Source of the DNA: Bacteroidales bacterium
Lineage (GTDB): Bacteria > Bacteroidota > Bacteroidia > Bacteroidales > UBA10428
Assembly (NCBI GenBank): GCA_016935595.1
Contig: JAFGQQ010000365.1
Span: 1-5,373 of the forward strand
DNA: 5,373 bases
Reading direction: 5' to 3'
In this document: positions 1-5,373 of the stretch, piece after piece
How the letters are laid out: the number at the start of each line of letters is the position of its first letter
Numbering within the stretch: position 1 is the first letter of the stretch
Position numbers and translations under genes: made by a program
The notes under the pieces: model-generated
What the model saw: only the letters and a program-made list of their open reading frames with translations
The model's database searches: none
What the model was told of the DNA's origin: nothing

Positions 1-363
1 CCATTCATCAGTTGTGTTCACTATAAAAGATCCCGAATAAACCTCGGTTAAACTGGTTAATGGAATCCAGTCAGAGCTTCCTTCAAATGTTGTTTTATCG
101 GTTGTGCCCATGTATACTACAATATCATCAGTCCAAGTATCATAATTGTTATATCGATACTTAATTGCAACAATCTGCCCGGTTTGGCCAATCTCCTCTT
201 GCAAATAAATTGATTGCGTATAGCTATAGACAAAGTAAGGATTCATTGGCAAGTGATTTTGATTAGTTTCGGTTCCAATTGTTATTTCACCTCCAAAAAC
301 GGGAATAAAAAACAGGAATAAAGACAAGATTACTCCTGTTACAAATAATTGTAATCTTTCCAT
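1..363 (-). CDS. Secreted beta-rich protein, N-terminal part (probable type IX secretion substrate)
   Basis: An uninterrupted 121-codon reading frame runs leftward from an ATG at 363-361 and leaves the window without a stop, so only the N-terminus is seen. Residues 4-24 form a hydrophobic signal-peptide core, with likely cleavage near VFG/GE (residues 22-26). There is no lipobox cysteine. The mature start (EITIGTET) is followed by aromatic, Tyr/Thr-rich beta-strand-like sequence, including PYFVYSYTQSIYL (42-54), IVAIKYRYNN (64-73), DDIVVYMGTT (79-88) and DWIPLTSLTEVYSG (98-111). This pattern resembles an N-terminal beta-sandwich that recurs in large Bacteroidota surface or extracellular proteins, which often carry fibronectin-III domains and a C-terminal type IX sorting domain. 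That resemblance is from memory; the downstream domains and any sorting signal are outside the window, so no enzymatic role can be given. It is transcribed divergently from the ATP synthase operon and is probably functionally unrelated to it. Confidence 0.8.
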   Translation of the reverse strand, partial: MERLQLFVTGVILSLFLFFIPVFGGEITIGTETNQNHLPMNPYFVYSYTQSIYLQEEIGQTGQIVAIKYRYNNYDTWTDDIVVYMGTTDKTTFEGSSDWIPLTSLTEVYSGSFIVNTTDEW

Positions 364-490
364 TTTAAAATATTTATGTTAATAATTGTTTTATAAAATC
401 GCATTTATAATATCTTTCTTCAGGGAAGAAATTCTATGATATATTTTTTCAAATATTAACTGTTTATATTAATATTTAATAGTAAGGTTA

Positions 491-498
491 CAAAAATA
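491..498 (-). promoter_or_regulatory. Candidate -7 promoter element for the leftward secreted-protein gene
   Basis: Read on the minus strand this is TATTTTTG, an exact match to the Bacteroidota -7 consensus TAnnTTTG. No clear TTTG -33 partner lies 19-21 nt upstream; only T-runs are present there. If used, transcription would begin around 480-485 and leave a leader of about 120 nt before the ATG at 363. In DNA this AT-rich the motif could arise by chance. Confidence 0.3.
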
Positions 499-564
499 GT
501 TCATTTTTATCGATTAAAAATATTTTACTTCTAAATATTTCAAAAGATTTGTGCAATTTTATTT

Positions 565-594
565 TTTGTATTACGTAATAGTTAATTAATTTTA
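565..594 (+). promoter_or_regulatory. Candidate promoter of the atp operon
   Basis: A TTTG at 565-568 is followed after 18 nt by TAATTTTA (587-594), which matches the Bacteroidota -33/-7 pattern (TTTG, about 19-21 nt, TAnnTTTG) except for the final base and slightly short spacing. The start site would fall near 600, giving a leader of about 10 nt before the atpB ATG at 611. An alternative -7, AAGATTTG at 544-551, also has one mismatch and would give a leader of about 50 nt. A promoter must lie in 364-610 because the upstream gene is divergent, but which element is used is uncertain. Confidence 0.28.
569..580. promoter_or_regulatory. Perfect 12-bp palindrome, candidate operator
   Basis: TATTACGTAATA is its own reverse complement. 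It sits between the candidate -33 and -7 elements of the atp promoter, about 30 nt upstream of the atpB start. An 8-bp palindrome (TTAATTAA, 582-589) follows immediately. A dimeric regulator bound here would overlap RNA polymerase, which would suit repression. The assignment is by position and symmetry only; no regulator family is recognised. Confidence 0.3.
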
Positions 595-610
595 CAGTTT
601 CATTTTTTAG

Positions 611-1738
611 ATGCAAAACTGGTATAAAAACATATTTCTTTATACAATAATCATTTTACTGGTACCTTTTACCGGAATCTGTCAGCAACATAAAGTTGAT
701 ACTATTTCCTTTGAAAACCAACACATTGTTGAAGCTGAAAATTCCGGTGAAATACATAATGACAGCCAGAAAAAATTTGATCCGAACCGTTTCATCTTTG
801 GACATATTGAAGATGCACACGAATGGCATATTTTTACATGGAAGGGCCATCATGTATCAATTCCTTTGCCCGTGATTTTATACAGTAAAAATTCAGGATT
901 TCACTTTTTCATGTCAACAAAGCTTGCCCATGGCCATCATTACAAAGGTTTTTATTATGGCATAAGAGAAGATGAAAATAAAATATTTGAAAAAATCGCT
1001 GAAGGCCAAATTATAAAACCACTCGATTTTTCGATTACCAAAAACGTAGTCGCCATATTTTGTAGTTTAATAATTATGTTACTCATCTTTTTTTCTGTGG
1101 CAAAAACATATAAAAGAAACCCATATAAAGCCCCCAGGGGGTTGCAAAACCTTATCGAACCTGTTATTCTTTTTATTCGTGATGATGTTGCCAAACCTTC
1201 GATTGGTGAAAAAAACCATGAACGTTTCCTCCCATTTCTTTTAACAGTGTTTTTCTTTATTTTAATTAATAATTTAATGGGCCTAATCCCAATAGTGCCA
1301 GGTGGGGCTAATGTTACAGGAAATATTGCTGTTACTTTGGTTTTGGCTGTTTTTACTTTTTTAATGACTGCTTTTAATGGGAATAAAAATTACTGGTTGC
1401 ATATTTTTAACTCGCCAGTTGTTCCATGGTGGTTAAAATTTCCAATACCCCTTGTGCCAATTATCGAAATTGTCGGCATGTTCATTAAGCCTTTTGTTCT
1501 TATGGTGCGTTTATTTGCAAATATTTCGGCAGGCCATATTATTGCATTGGGTTTTTTCAGTTTAATATTTATTTTTGGAGAAATAAGCCAAATTGTTGGT
1601 TACGGTGTTTCAATTTTAAGTGTGACTTTCTCTGTCTTTATGTCATTTCTTGAATTATTGGTTGCTTTTATCCAGGCATATGTTTTCACTCTTCTTTCTG
1701 CATTATACTTTGGTATGGCAGTTGAAGAGCATCATTAA
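611..1738 (+). CDS. atpB: F1Fo-ATP synthase subunit a
   Basis: This is the stator half of the Fo proton channel in the inner membrane. The 375-residue protein is much longer than E. coli subunit a (271). Residues 7-24 look like a signal peptide (cleavage near GIC/QQ), followed by a hydrophilic, histidine-rich periplasmic segment to about 140. Membrane helices follow at about 142-165, 206-229, 236-254, 280-320 and 330-369. The essential channel arginine is R300 in MVRLFANISAGH, with N304 equivalent to E. coli N214. The partner residues are H309 and E348, where E. coli has E219 and H245; this swapped pair is also found in mitochondria and other bacteria. Q355 matches E. coli Q252. The ATG is fixed by an in-frame TAG immediately before it (608-610) and by the signal peptide. 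No Shine-Dalgarno sequence is visible, which is normal in Bacteroidota. It is the first gene of the operon, 32 nt before atpE. Confidence 0.97.
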   Translation: MQNWYKNIFLYTIIILLVPFTGICQQHKVDTISFENQHIVEAENSGEIHNDSQKKFDPNRFIFGHIEDAHEWHIFTWKGHHVSIPLPVILYSKNSGFHFFMSTKLAHGHHYKGFYYGIREDENKIFEKIAEGQIIKPLDFSITKNVVAIFCSLIIMLLIFFSVAKTYKRNPYKAPRGLQNLIEPVILFIRDDVAKPSIGEKNHERFLPFLLTVFFFILINNLMGLIPIVPGGANVTGNIAVTLVLAVFTFLMTAFNGNKNYWLHIFNSPVVPWWLKFPIPLVPIIEIVGMFIKPFVLMVRLFANISAGHIIALGFFSLIFIFGEISQIVGYGVSILSVTFSVFMSFLELLVAFIQAYVFTLLSALYFGMAVEEHH

Positions 1739-1770
1739 TATTTTAATTTATTAACTTAAATACTTTAATT

Positions 1771-2016
1771 ATGTTAACTCTACTTGTATTATTAAGCGCT
1801 GAACTTGGAAAAATGGCAGCTGCATTTGGAGCTGCAATAACAGTTGTTGGTGCCAGTTTTGGAATTAGCAAGATTGGTGTTTCTGCCCTTGAGTCAATTG
1901 CCCGTCAACCCGAATCTGCCGGCGATGTCCGCTCAAGCATGATTGTTGCCGCTGCGCTTATTGAAGGTATTGCTTTCTTTGCAGTTGTAGTTTGTTTGCT
2001 TGTGCTCTTTATTTAA
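1771..2016 (+). CDS. atpE: F1Fo-ATP synthase subunit c (rotor ring proteolipid)
   Basis: This 81-residue hairpin of two membrane helices forms the rotating c-ring that carries ions past subunit a. Helix 1 spans about 10-40, the polar loop is RQP (45-47) for contact with gamma/epsilon, and helix 2 spans about 55-80. The ion-binding carboxylate is E65 in ALIEGIAFF. By hand alignment the residue equivalent to Q32 of the Ilyobacter Na+-ring is I32, and E65 is followed by G-I rather than S-T, so proton coupling is more likely than sodium coupling. The helix-1 glycine motif is altered to G27-x-S29-x-G31-x-S33. The gene lies between atpB and atpF; a hairpin begins in its stop codon and may help set its higher expression, as several c copies are needed per enzyme. 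Confidence 0.97.
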   Translation: MLTLLVLLSAELGKMAAAFGAAITVVGASFGISKIGVSALESIARQPESAGDVRSSMIVAAALIEGIAFFAVVVCLLVLFI

Positions 2017-2037
2017 AAATCCTGATTTTGGATTTTT
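2015..2037 (+). terminator. Hairpin with T-tail at the atpE stop codon, possible attenuator
   Basis: An 8-bp perfect stem pairs AAAAATCC (2015-2022) with GGATTTTT (2030-2037) around a 7-nt loop, and two more T residues follow. The left arm overlaps the last two bases of the atpE stop codon. The stem has only two G-C pairs, so as a terminator it would be weak. It could cause partial termination or mark a 3' end protected from exonuclease. Either would raise atpE transcript relative to the downstream genes. Confidence 0.35.
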
Positions 2038-2068
2038 TTGCCATGTTCTTTTTATAAAAACAAAATCA

Positions 2069-2091
2069 TAATCTTTTATTTAAAAAGATTA
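2069..2091 (+). repeat. Second hairpin in the atpE-atpF spacer
   Basis: A perfect 9-bp inverted repeat, TAATCTTTT (2069-2077) and AAAAGATTA (2083-2091), encloses the loop ATTTA. It is almost wholly A-T, so stability is low. It lies in the middle of the unusually long 138-nt spacer, 64 nt before the atpF start. A role in transcript processing or stability is possible; an effect of base composition is equally possible. Confidence 0.3.
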
Positions 2092-2154
2092 AAGCATTTA
2101 TTTTATAAGAATACTGGTTTATTTAAATATAGTAAACACTTATATTTTTAAACA

Positions 2155-2649
2155 ATGAATTTAGTTACACCTGCCATAGGTTTAATATTCTGGATGTTGG
2201 TTTCATTTGGCATTGTTTTTATGATCCTGAAAAAAGCAGCCTGGCCTGCCATAGTTAATACTCTTAAATTGCGCGAGCGAACAATTTCAGAATCCCTTTT
2301 ATCGGCAAAAAAAGCTAGGGAAGAAAAAGAAAGGCTTGAAGCTGAATATGAAAAAATTATTGCTATGGCAAAAGTCGAGAGGGATAAAGTTATGAACGAA
2401 GCAAGGGAATTGAAAGAGAAAATTATTTTAGAAGCTACCTATAAAGCCAATGCCGAAGCAGATAATATTATTAAACAAGCCAGGATTACCATTGAAAATG
2501 AAAAAAATGCCGCAATTATAGAACTTAAAAACAAACTTGCCGGTTTATCTGTAAATATTGCTGAAAAAATACTTAAGCAGCAACTGGCCGATGAACAAAA
2601 GCAAAAAAAGCTGATAGAAAGCTATATAAAAGATATTGCTATTAATTAA
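2155..2649 (+). CDS. atpF: F1Fo-ATP synthase subunit b (peripheral stalk)
   Basis: Subunit b anchors the stator stalk in the membrane and holds the alpha/beta head through delta. The 164-residue protein has one N-terminal membrane helix (about 5-25, LVTPAIGLIFWMLVSFG onward) followed by KK and the conserved W30. R40 aligns with the conserved R36 of E. coli b. Residues 36-125 are a highly charged Lys/Glu/Ala helix expected to form the right-handed coiled coil of a b homodimer. The end, with LSVNIAEKILKQQL (131-144), is the usual delta-binding part. There is no b' paralogue in the window, so a homodimer is inferred. Length is normal for the family. It follows a 138-nt spacer and is separated from atpH by 14 nt. 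No ribosome binding site is visible. Confidence 0.95.
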   Translation: MNLVTPAIGLIFWMLVSFGIVFMILKKAAWPAIVNTLKLRERTISESLLSAKKAREEKERLEAEYEKIIAMAKVERDKVMNEARELKEKIILEATYKANAEADNIIKQARITIENEKNAAIIELKNKLAGLSVNIAEKILKQQLADEQKQKKLIESYIKDIAIN

Positions 2650-2663
2650 TTGTATGGTTTTAT

Positions 2664-3239
2664 ATGAATGAAAGTAAAATAGTGGTCAGGTATGCAAAAG
2701 CATTATTCGAATTTGCTAAAGACAGCAGTATGCTTGAACAAATAAAATCGGATTTTGACCAGATTTCTTCATTGTGCATGATGGAAGATTTTAAAACCCT
2801 TTTAAAAAATCCAACCATTAAACCTTCCATGAAGAAAAAGCTTATATTTGATATTATTGAGAAATCAGCTTCTCAAGGCACTCTTACCTTCATTGATTTA
2901 CTTGTACAAAGCCGGAGAGAAATTTACTTAGCCGATATCAGCCGCTCATTTATTAATAATTATAATAATTTTAAAGGTATTAAACAGGCAGTACTGGTAA
3001 CTGCATCAAAAATTGATAAAGAAAACAGGTCAAAGATTATATCGATTGCAAAAAAAACTTTCAATACTGATATACAATTAAAAGAAAATACAAACACTAA
3101 AATTATCGGAGGTTTTGTTTTAACTATTGAAGATCAGCAATTTGACGCAAGCGTTATTTCCAAGTTAAAAAAAATTAATCTGGAAATGATCCAAACTCCA
3201 GTTGAATCAGCACATTCTGATAGCATACATAGTGAATAA
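2664..3239 (+). CDS. atpH: F1Fo-ATP synthase subunit delta (OSCP family)
   Basis: Delta caps the F1 head and joins it to subunit b. Of its 191 residues, about 1-105 form the N-terminal six-helix domain that binds alpha N-termini. It starts with the family pattern [15 protein letters not shown] (6-20) and contains [18 protein letters not shown] (43-60). The C-terminal domain carries the conserved signature [19 protein letters not shown] (146-164), then SKLKKIN. A short polar tail after about residue 177 ([13 protein letters not shown]) extends past the E. coli protein (177 residues) and is of unknown role. The gene is tightly packed, 14 nt after atpF and 11 nt before atpA. The ATG at 2664 is the in-frame start that gives the conserved N-terminus; an overlapping ATG at 2668 is out of frame. 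Confidence 0.95.
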   Translation: MNESKIVVRYAKALFEFAKDSSMLEQIKSDFDQISSLCMMEDFKTLLKNPTIKPSMKKKLIFDIIEKSASQGTLTFIDLLVQSRREIYLADISRSFINNYNNFKGIKQAVLVTASKIDKENRSKIISIAKKTFNTDIQLKENTNTKIIGGFVLTIEDQQFDASVISKLKKINLEMIQTPVESAHSDSIHSE

Positions 3240-3250
3240 TTCTAATAAAA

Positions 3251-4840
3251 ATGACAGGAATAAAACCCGCAGAAGTATCTGAAATACTAAAAAAGAAACT
3301 CGAATCCCTGAACATCGAAGTTGAACTTCAGGAAGTAGGGACCGTACTTGAAGTAGGCGATGGAATTGCACGAATTTACGGGCTATCCAATGTTCAGTCG
3401 AATGAACTTATTGAATTCGACAGCGGAATAAAAGGAATTGTATTAAACCTTGAAGAAGATAATGTCGGGGCAGTTTTACTGGGTTCATCCGATTTAATAA
3501 AAGAAGGTGATACGGTAAAACGCACAGGACTTATTGCATCAATCCAGGTTAGTGAAGCAATGTTAGGAAGAGTTATAAATACACTTGGAGAACCAATTGA
3601 TGGAAAAGGTCCAATTGGGGGTGAAAAATTCGAAATGCCCCTTGAAAGAAAAGCTCCGGGTGTAATTTTCCGCCAACCTGTAAATCAGCCCCTTCAATCC
3701 GGGATAAAAGCCATCGATGCAATGATCCCGATCGGACGGGGACAACGAGAATTGATTATTGGTGACCGGCAAACCGGAAAAACAGCAATTGCTATTGATA
3801 CTATAATAAATCAAAAAGAAAATTACGACAAAGGAAAACCTGTTTATTGTATTTATGTGGCAACAGGACAAAAAGGGTCGACAATTGCCAATCTTGCAAA
3901 AACCCTTGAAAAACATGGCGCAATGGCATATACTGTAATAGTAGCGGCTACTGCTGCCGAACCGGCCGCGCTTCAATTTTATGCCCCTTTTGCAGGCGCT
4001 TCAATTGGAGAGTATTTCAGGGATACCGGCCGTGATGCCTTAATTATTTACGATGATTTGTCGAAACAGGCAGTATCTTACCGTGAAGTCTCTTTGCTTT
4101 TACGCCGTCCACCTGGCCGTGAAGCATACCCGGGCGATATTTTTTACCTTCATTCCCGTTTGCTTGAACGTGCAGCAAAAATTATTGAATCGGATGAAGT
4201 AGCTGCAAAAATGAATGACCTTCCGCAATGCCTGGAAGGTAAAGTAAAAGGAGGTGGTTCGCTTACGGCATTACCTATTATCGAAACCCAGGCAGGCGAT
4301 GTTTCTGCATATATCCCTACAAATGTTATTTCAATTACCGACGGGCAAATATTTCTCGAATCAAACCTTTTCAATGCCGGGGTCAGGCCTGCAATTAATG
4401 TAGGCATTTCTGTTTCTCGCGTTGGCGGTGCTGCTCAAATAAAATCGATGAAACGTATTGCAGGCACACTAAAACTTGACCAGGCCCAATATCGCGAATT
4501 GGAAGCTTTTGCTAAATTTGGTTCCGACCTTGATGCTGCAACCTTATCTATTCTCGATAAAGGGGCAAAAAATGTTGAAATTTTAAAACAGGGTCAATAT
4601 TCACCAATGACGGTTGAAAACCAAATTGCTATTATCTTTTGCAGTACAAGAGGTTTGCTCCGCAATGTCCCTCTCGAAAAAATAAAAGCCTTTGAGCACG
4701 ATTTCATCGATTTTATGGAAATCAAGCATAAAAAAATCCTTGACGAACTCAGCAAAGGAAATATTAATGCTGAAATAGAAGAGATTTTAGAGAAAACTGC
4801 ATATGAAGTTGCTAATAAATATATACCGAAAGAAGAATAG
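3251..4840 (+). CDS. atpA: F1Fo-ATP synthase subunit alpha
   Basis: Alpha forms the non-catalytic nucleotide sites of the alpha3beta3 head and supplies the arginine finger to the catalytic beta site. The 529-residue protein has an N-terminal beta-barrel (about 25-93), a nucleotide-binding domain (about 95-395) and a C-terminal helical domain. Walker A is GDRQTGKT (171-178). The Walker B strand is DALIIYDDL (262-270). The alpha/beta signature is [10 protein letters not shown] (380-389), followed directly by the arginine finger R390 in SRVGGAAQ. Compared with E. coli (513) there are extra residues at about 311-333, between LLERAAK and [14 protein letters not shown]; this insertion is typical of Bacteroidota alpha subunits. 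The gene starts 11 nt after atpH and is intact to its TAG. Beta, its catalytic partner, is not encoded in the window. Confidence 0.98.
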   Translation: MTGIKPAEVSEILKKKLESLNIEVELQEVGTVLEVGDGIARIYGLSNVQSNELIEFDSGIKGIVLNLEEDNVGAVLLGSSDLIKEGDTVKRTGLIASIQVSEAMLGRVINTLGEPIDGKGPIGGEKFEMPLERKAPGVIFRQPVNQPLQSGIKAIDAMIPIGRGQRELIIGDRQTGKTAIAIDTIINQKENYDKGKPVYCIYVATGQKGSTIANLAKTLEKHGAMAYTVIVAATAAEPAALQFYAPFAGASIGEYFRDTGRDALIIYDDLSKQAVSYREVSLLLRRPPGREAYPGDIFYLHSRLLERAAKIIESDEVAAKMNDLPQCLEGKVKGGGSLTALPIIETQAGDVSAYIPTNVISITDGQIFLESNLFNAGVRPAINVGISVSRVGGAAQIKSMKRIAGTLKLDQAQYRELEAFAKFGSDLDAATLSILDKGAKNVEILKQGQYSPMTVENQIAIIFCSTRGLLRNVPLEKIKAFEHDFIDFMEIKHKKILDELSKGNINAEIEEILEKTAYEVANKYIPKEE

Positions 4841-4843
4841 AAC

Positions 4844-4942
4844 TGTTAAATTGTAAATTATAAGTGTTGAATTATAAAAAAAGGAAAATAATAATGATAT
4901 ATTCAAACATTTAAAATTCAGCATTCAACATTTAGAATTTTT
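4844..4942. repeat. Inverted heptad-repeat element between atpA and atpG
   Basis: This element nearly fills the 108-nt atpA-atpG spacer. The left arm (4844-4878) reads as five 7-nt units: tgttaaa, ttgtaaa, ttataag, tgttgaa, ttataaa. The right arm (4908-4942) reads as five units of the opposite orientation: catttaa, aattcag, cattcaa, catttag, aattttt. A further related unit (tattcaa) lies at 4900-4906. The best pairing is 4855-4872 with 4923-4940: 18 positions with one A/G mismatch (4860/4935), one G-U wobble (4864/4931) and a 50-nt loop. The 7-nt period also allows a shifted pairing, 4865-4873 with 4915-4923. The structure ends 8 nt before the atpG ATG. It could be a dispersed intergenic repeat family, an RNA processing or stability element, or a weak attenuator. 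Confidence 0.55.
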
Positions 4943-4948
4943 TATAAA

Positions 4949-5373
4949 ATGTCGAATTTAAAAGAAATAAGGTCACGCATAGCATCCGTAAAATCGACCC
5001 GGCAAATTACCAGTGCGATGAAAATGGTTGCGGCTGCAAAACTGCGAAAAGCCCAGGATGCAATTATTCAAATGCGCCCTTATGCCAATAAATTACAGGA
5101 GGTTATTTCCAATTTAAACAATGTGATAGATGTAAGCAACGAAAATATTTATGCCCAACAACGTGAAATTAAAAAAGTACTGCTTGTCGCCATAACTTCT
5201 AATAAAGGTTTGTGCGGCGGCTTTAATTCAAGTGTTGTAAAAAATGTAATTAATCTAATTCACACAAAGTATTACAGTTATTATAAATCCGGAAACCTCG
5301 ATTTATTTACATTTGGGAGAAAAGGAAGGGAATTGTTAAAATTCCGTGGCTACCAGTCTCTTTATTCCGAAAC
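4949..5373 (+). CDS. atpG: F1Fo-ATP synthase subunit gamma, N-terminal part
   Basis: Gamma is the central shaft that rotates inside the alpha3beta3 head and couples it to the c-ring. An open frame of 141 codons plus two bases runs to the window end, about half of a typical 285-300-residue protein. The start MSNLKEIRSRIASVKSTRQI, then TSAMKMVAAAKLRKAQ (21-36), is the conserved N-terminal helix that enters the head. ITSNKGLCGGFN (82-93) is the conserved strand-and-turn that begins the Rossmann-like globular domain, and LDLFTFGRKGREL (117-129) follows. The C-terminal helix and family signature lie beyond the window. The ATG at 4949 gives the canonical start and has no Shine-Dalgarno sequence. 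Unlike its neighbours it is preceded by a long spacer filled by an inverted repeat. Confidence 0.96.
   Translation, partial: MSNLKEIRSRIASVKSTRQITSAMKMVAAAKLRKAQDAIIQMRPYANKLQEVISNLNNVIDVSNENIYAQQREIKKVLLVAITSNKGLCGGFNSSVVKNVINLIHTKYYSYYKSGNLDLFTFGRKGRELLKFRGYQSLYSE

Noticed and set aside
518..540. Two AAATATTT palindromes 15 nt apart (518-525 and 533-540), with a third copy at 368-375
   Set aside because: In this extremely AT-rich region such octamers are expected by chance, and their positions relative to the promoters are not consistent.
1131..1141. CCCCC-A-GGGGG palindrome within atpB, a possible hairpin or slippery site
   Set aside because: It encodes the K-A-P-R-G-L stretch in an uninterrupted frame, and a loop of one base cannot form a normal hairpin. 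The reading frame is intact on both sides.
656..1194. Minus-strand open frames inside atpB (656-853 and 955-1194)
   Set aside because: They lie wholly opposite a conserved atpB gene, have no recognisable family features and are explained as shadows of its codon pattern.
1771..2016. Possible sodium-coupled c-ring
   Set aside because: The positions corresponding to known Na+ ligands (Q32 and the Ser/Thr after the carboxylate) are I32 and G66-I67, so the sequence favours protons.
3563..4407. Minus-strand open frames inside atpA (3563-3976 and 4150-4407)
   Set aside because: They are antisense to highly conserved alpha-subunit coding sequence, with low-complexity, cysteine/serine-rich translations typical of shadow frames.
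4844..4942. CRISPR-like repeat array
   Set aside because: Units are only 7 nt, contiguous and degenerate, without spacers of constant length, so this is not a CRISPR array.
4841..4948. Strong rho-independent terminator splitting atpA from atpG
   Set aside because: The stem is A-T rich, has a 50-nt loop and no clean T-run directly after it, and atpG follows in the same direction as a normal operon member.

Overview
The window is the 5' part of an F1Fo-ATP synthase operon from a member of the Bacteroidota. The assignment rests on three things seen together. The gene order is atpB-atpE-atpF-atpH-atpA-atpG. Subunit a has a signal peptide and a long N-terminal extension, and subunit alpha has a lineage-type insertion before its GGGS loop. 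Shine-Dalgarno sequences are lacking, the intergenic DNA is AT-rich, and a TAnnTTTG-type promoter motif is present. An environmental or marine Bacteroidales-like lineage is plausible, but the sequence does not fix it more closely.

Layout: positions 1-363 (minus strand) hold the N-terminal 121 codons of a secreted beta-rich protein of the kind often exported by the type IX system; its 3' end lies outside the window. Positions 364-610 are a non-coding, very AT-rich divergent promoter region. It contains a good -7 candidate for the leftward gene, weaker candidates for the rightward operon and a perfect 12-bp palindrome. From 611 all genes point right: atpB (a), atpE (c), atpF (b), atpH (delta), atpA (alpha) and the first 141 codons of atpG (gamma), cut by the window end.

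The genes encode the proton channel and rotor ring (a, c), the peripheral stalk (b, delta), a catalytic-head subunit (alpha) and the central shaft (gamma). Beta (atpD) and epsilon (atpC) are absent between or upstream of these genes, and so are atpI/atpZ-like genes. This fits the split ATP synthase loci known in Bacteroidota, although genes beyond atpG cannot be seen.

Most junctions are tight (11-32 nt). Two are not: atpE-atpF (138 nt, two AT-rich hairpins) and atpA-atpG (108 nt, a long inverted repeat built of 7-nt units ending 8 nt before the atpG start). These spacers, the promoter palindrome, the altered glycine motif in subunit c and the histidine-rich periplasmic extension of subunit a are the parts most worth a second look. 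I see no evidence for a wholly new system: the window is mainly a conserved housekeeping operon with some unusual decoration.
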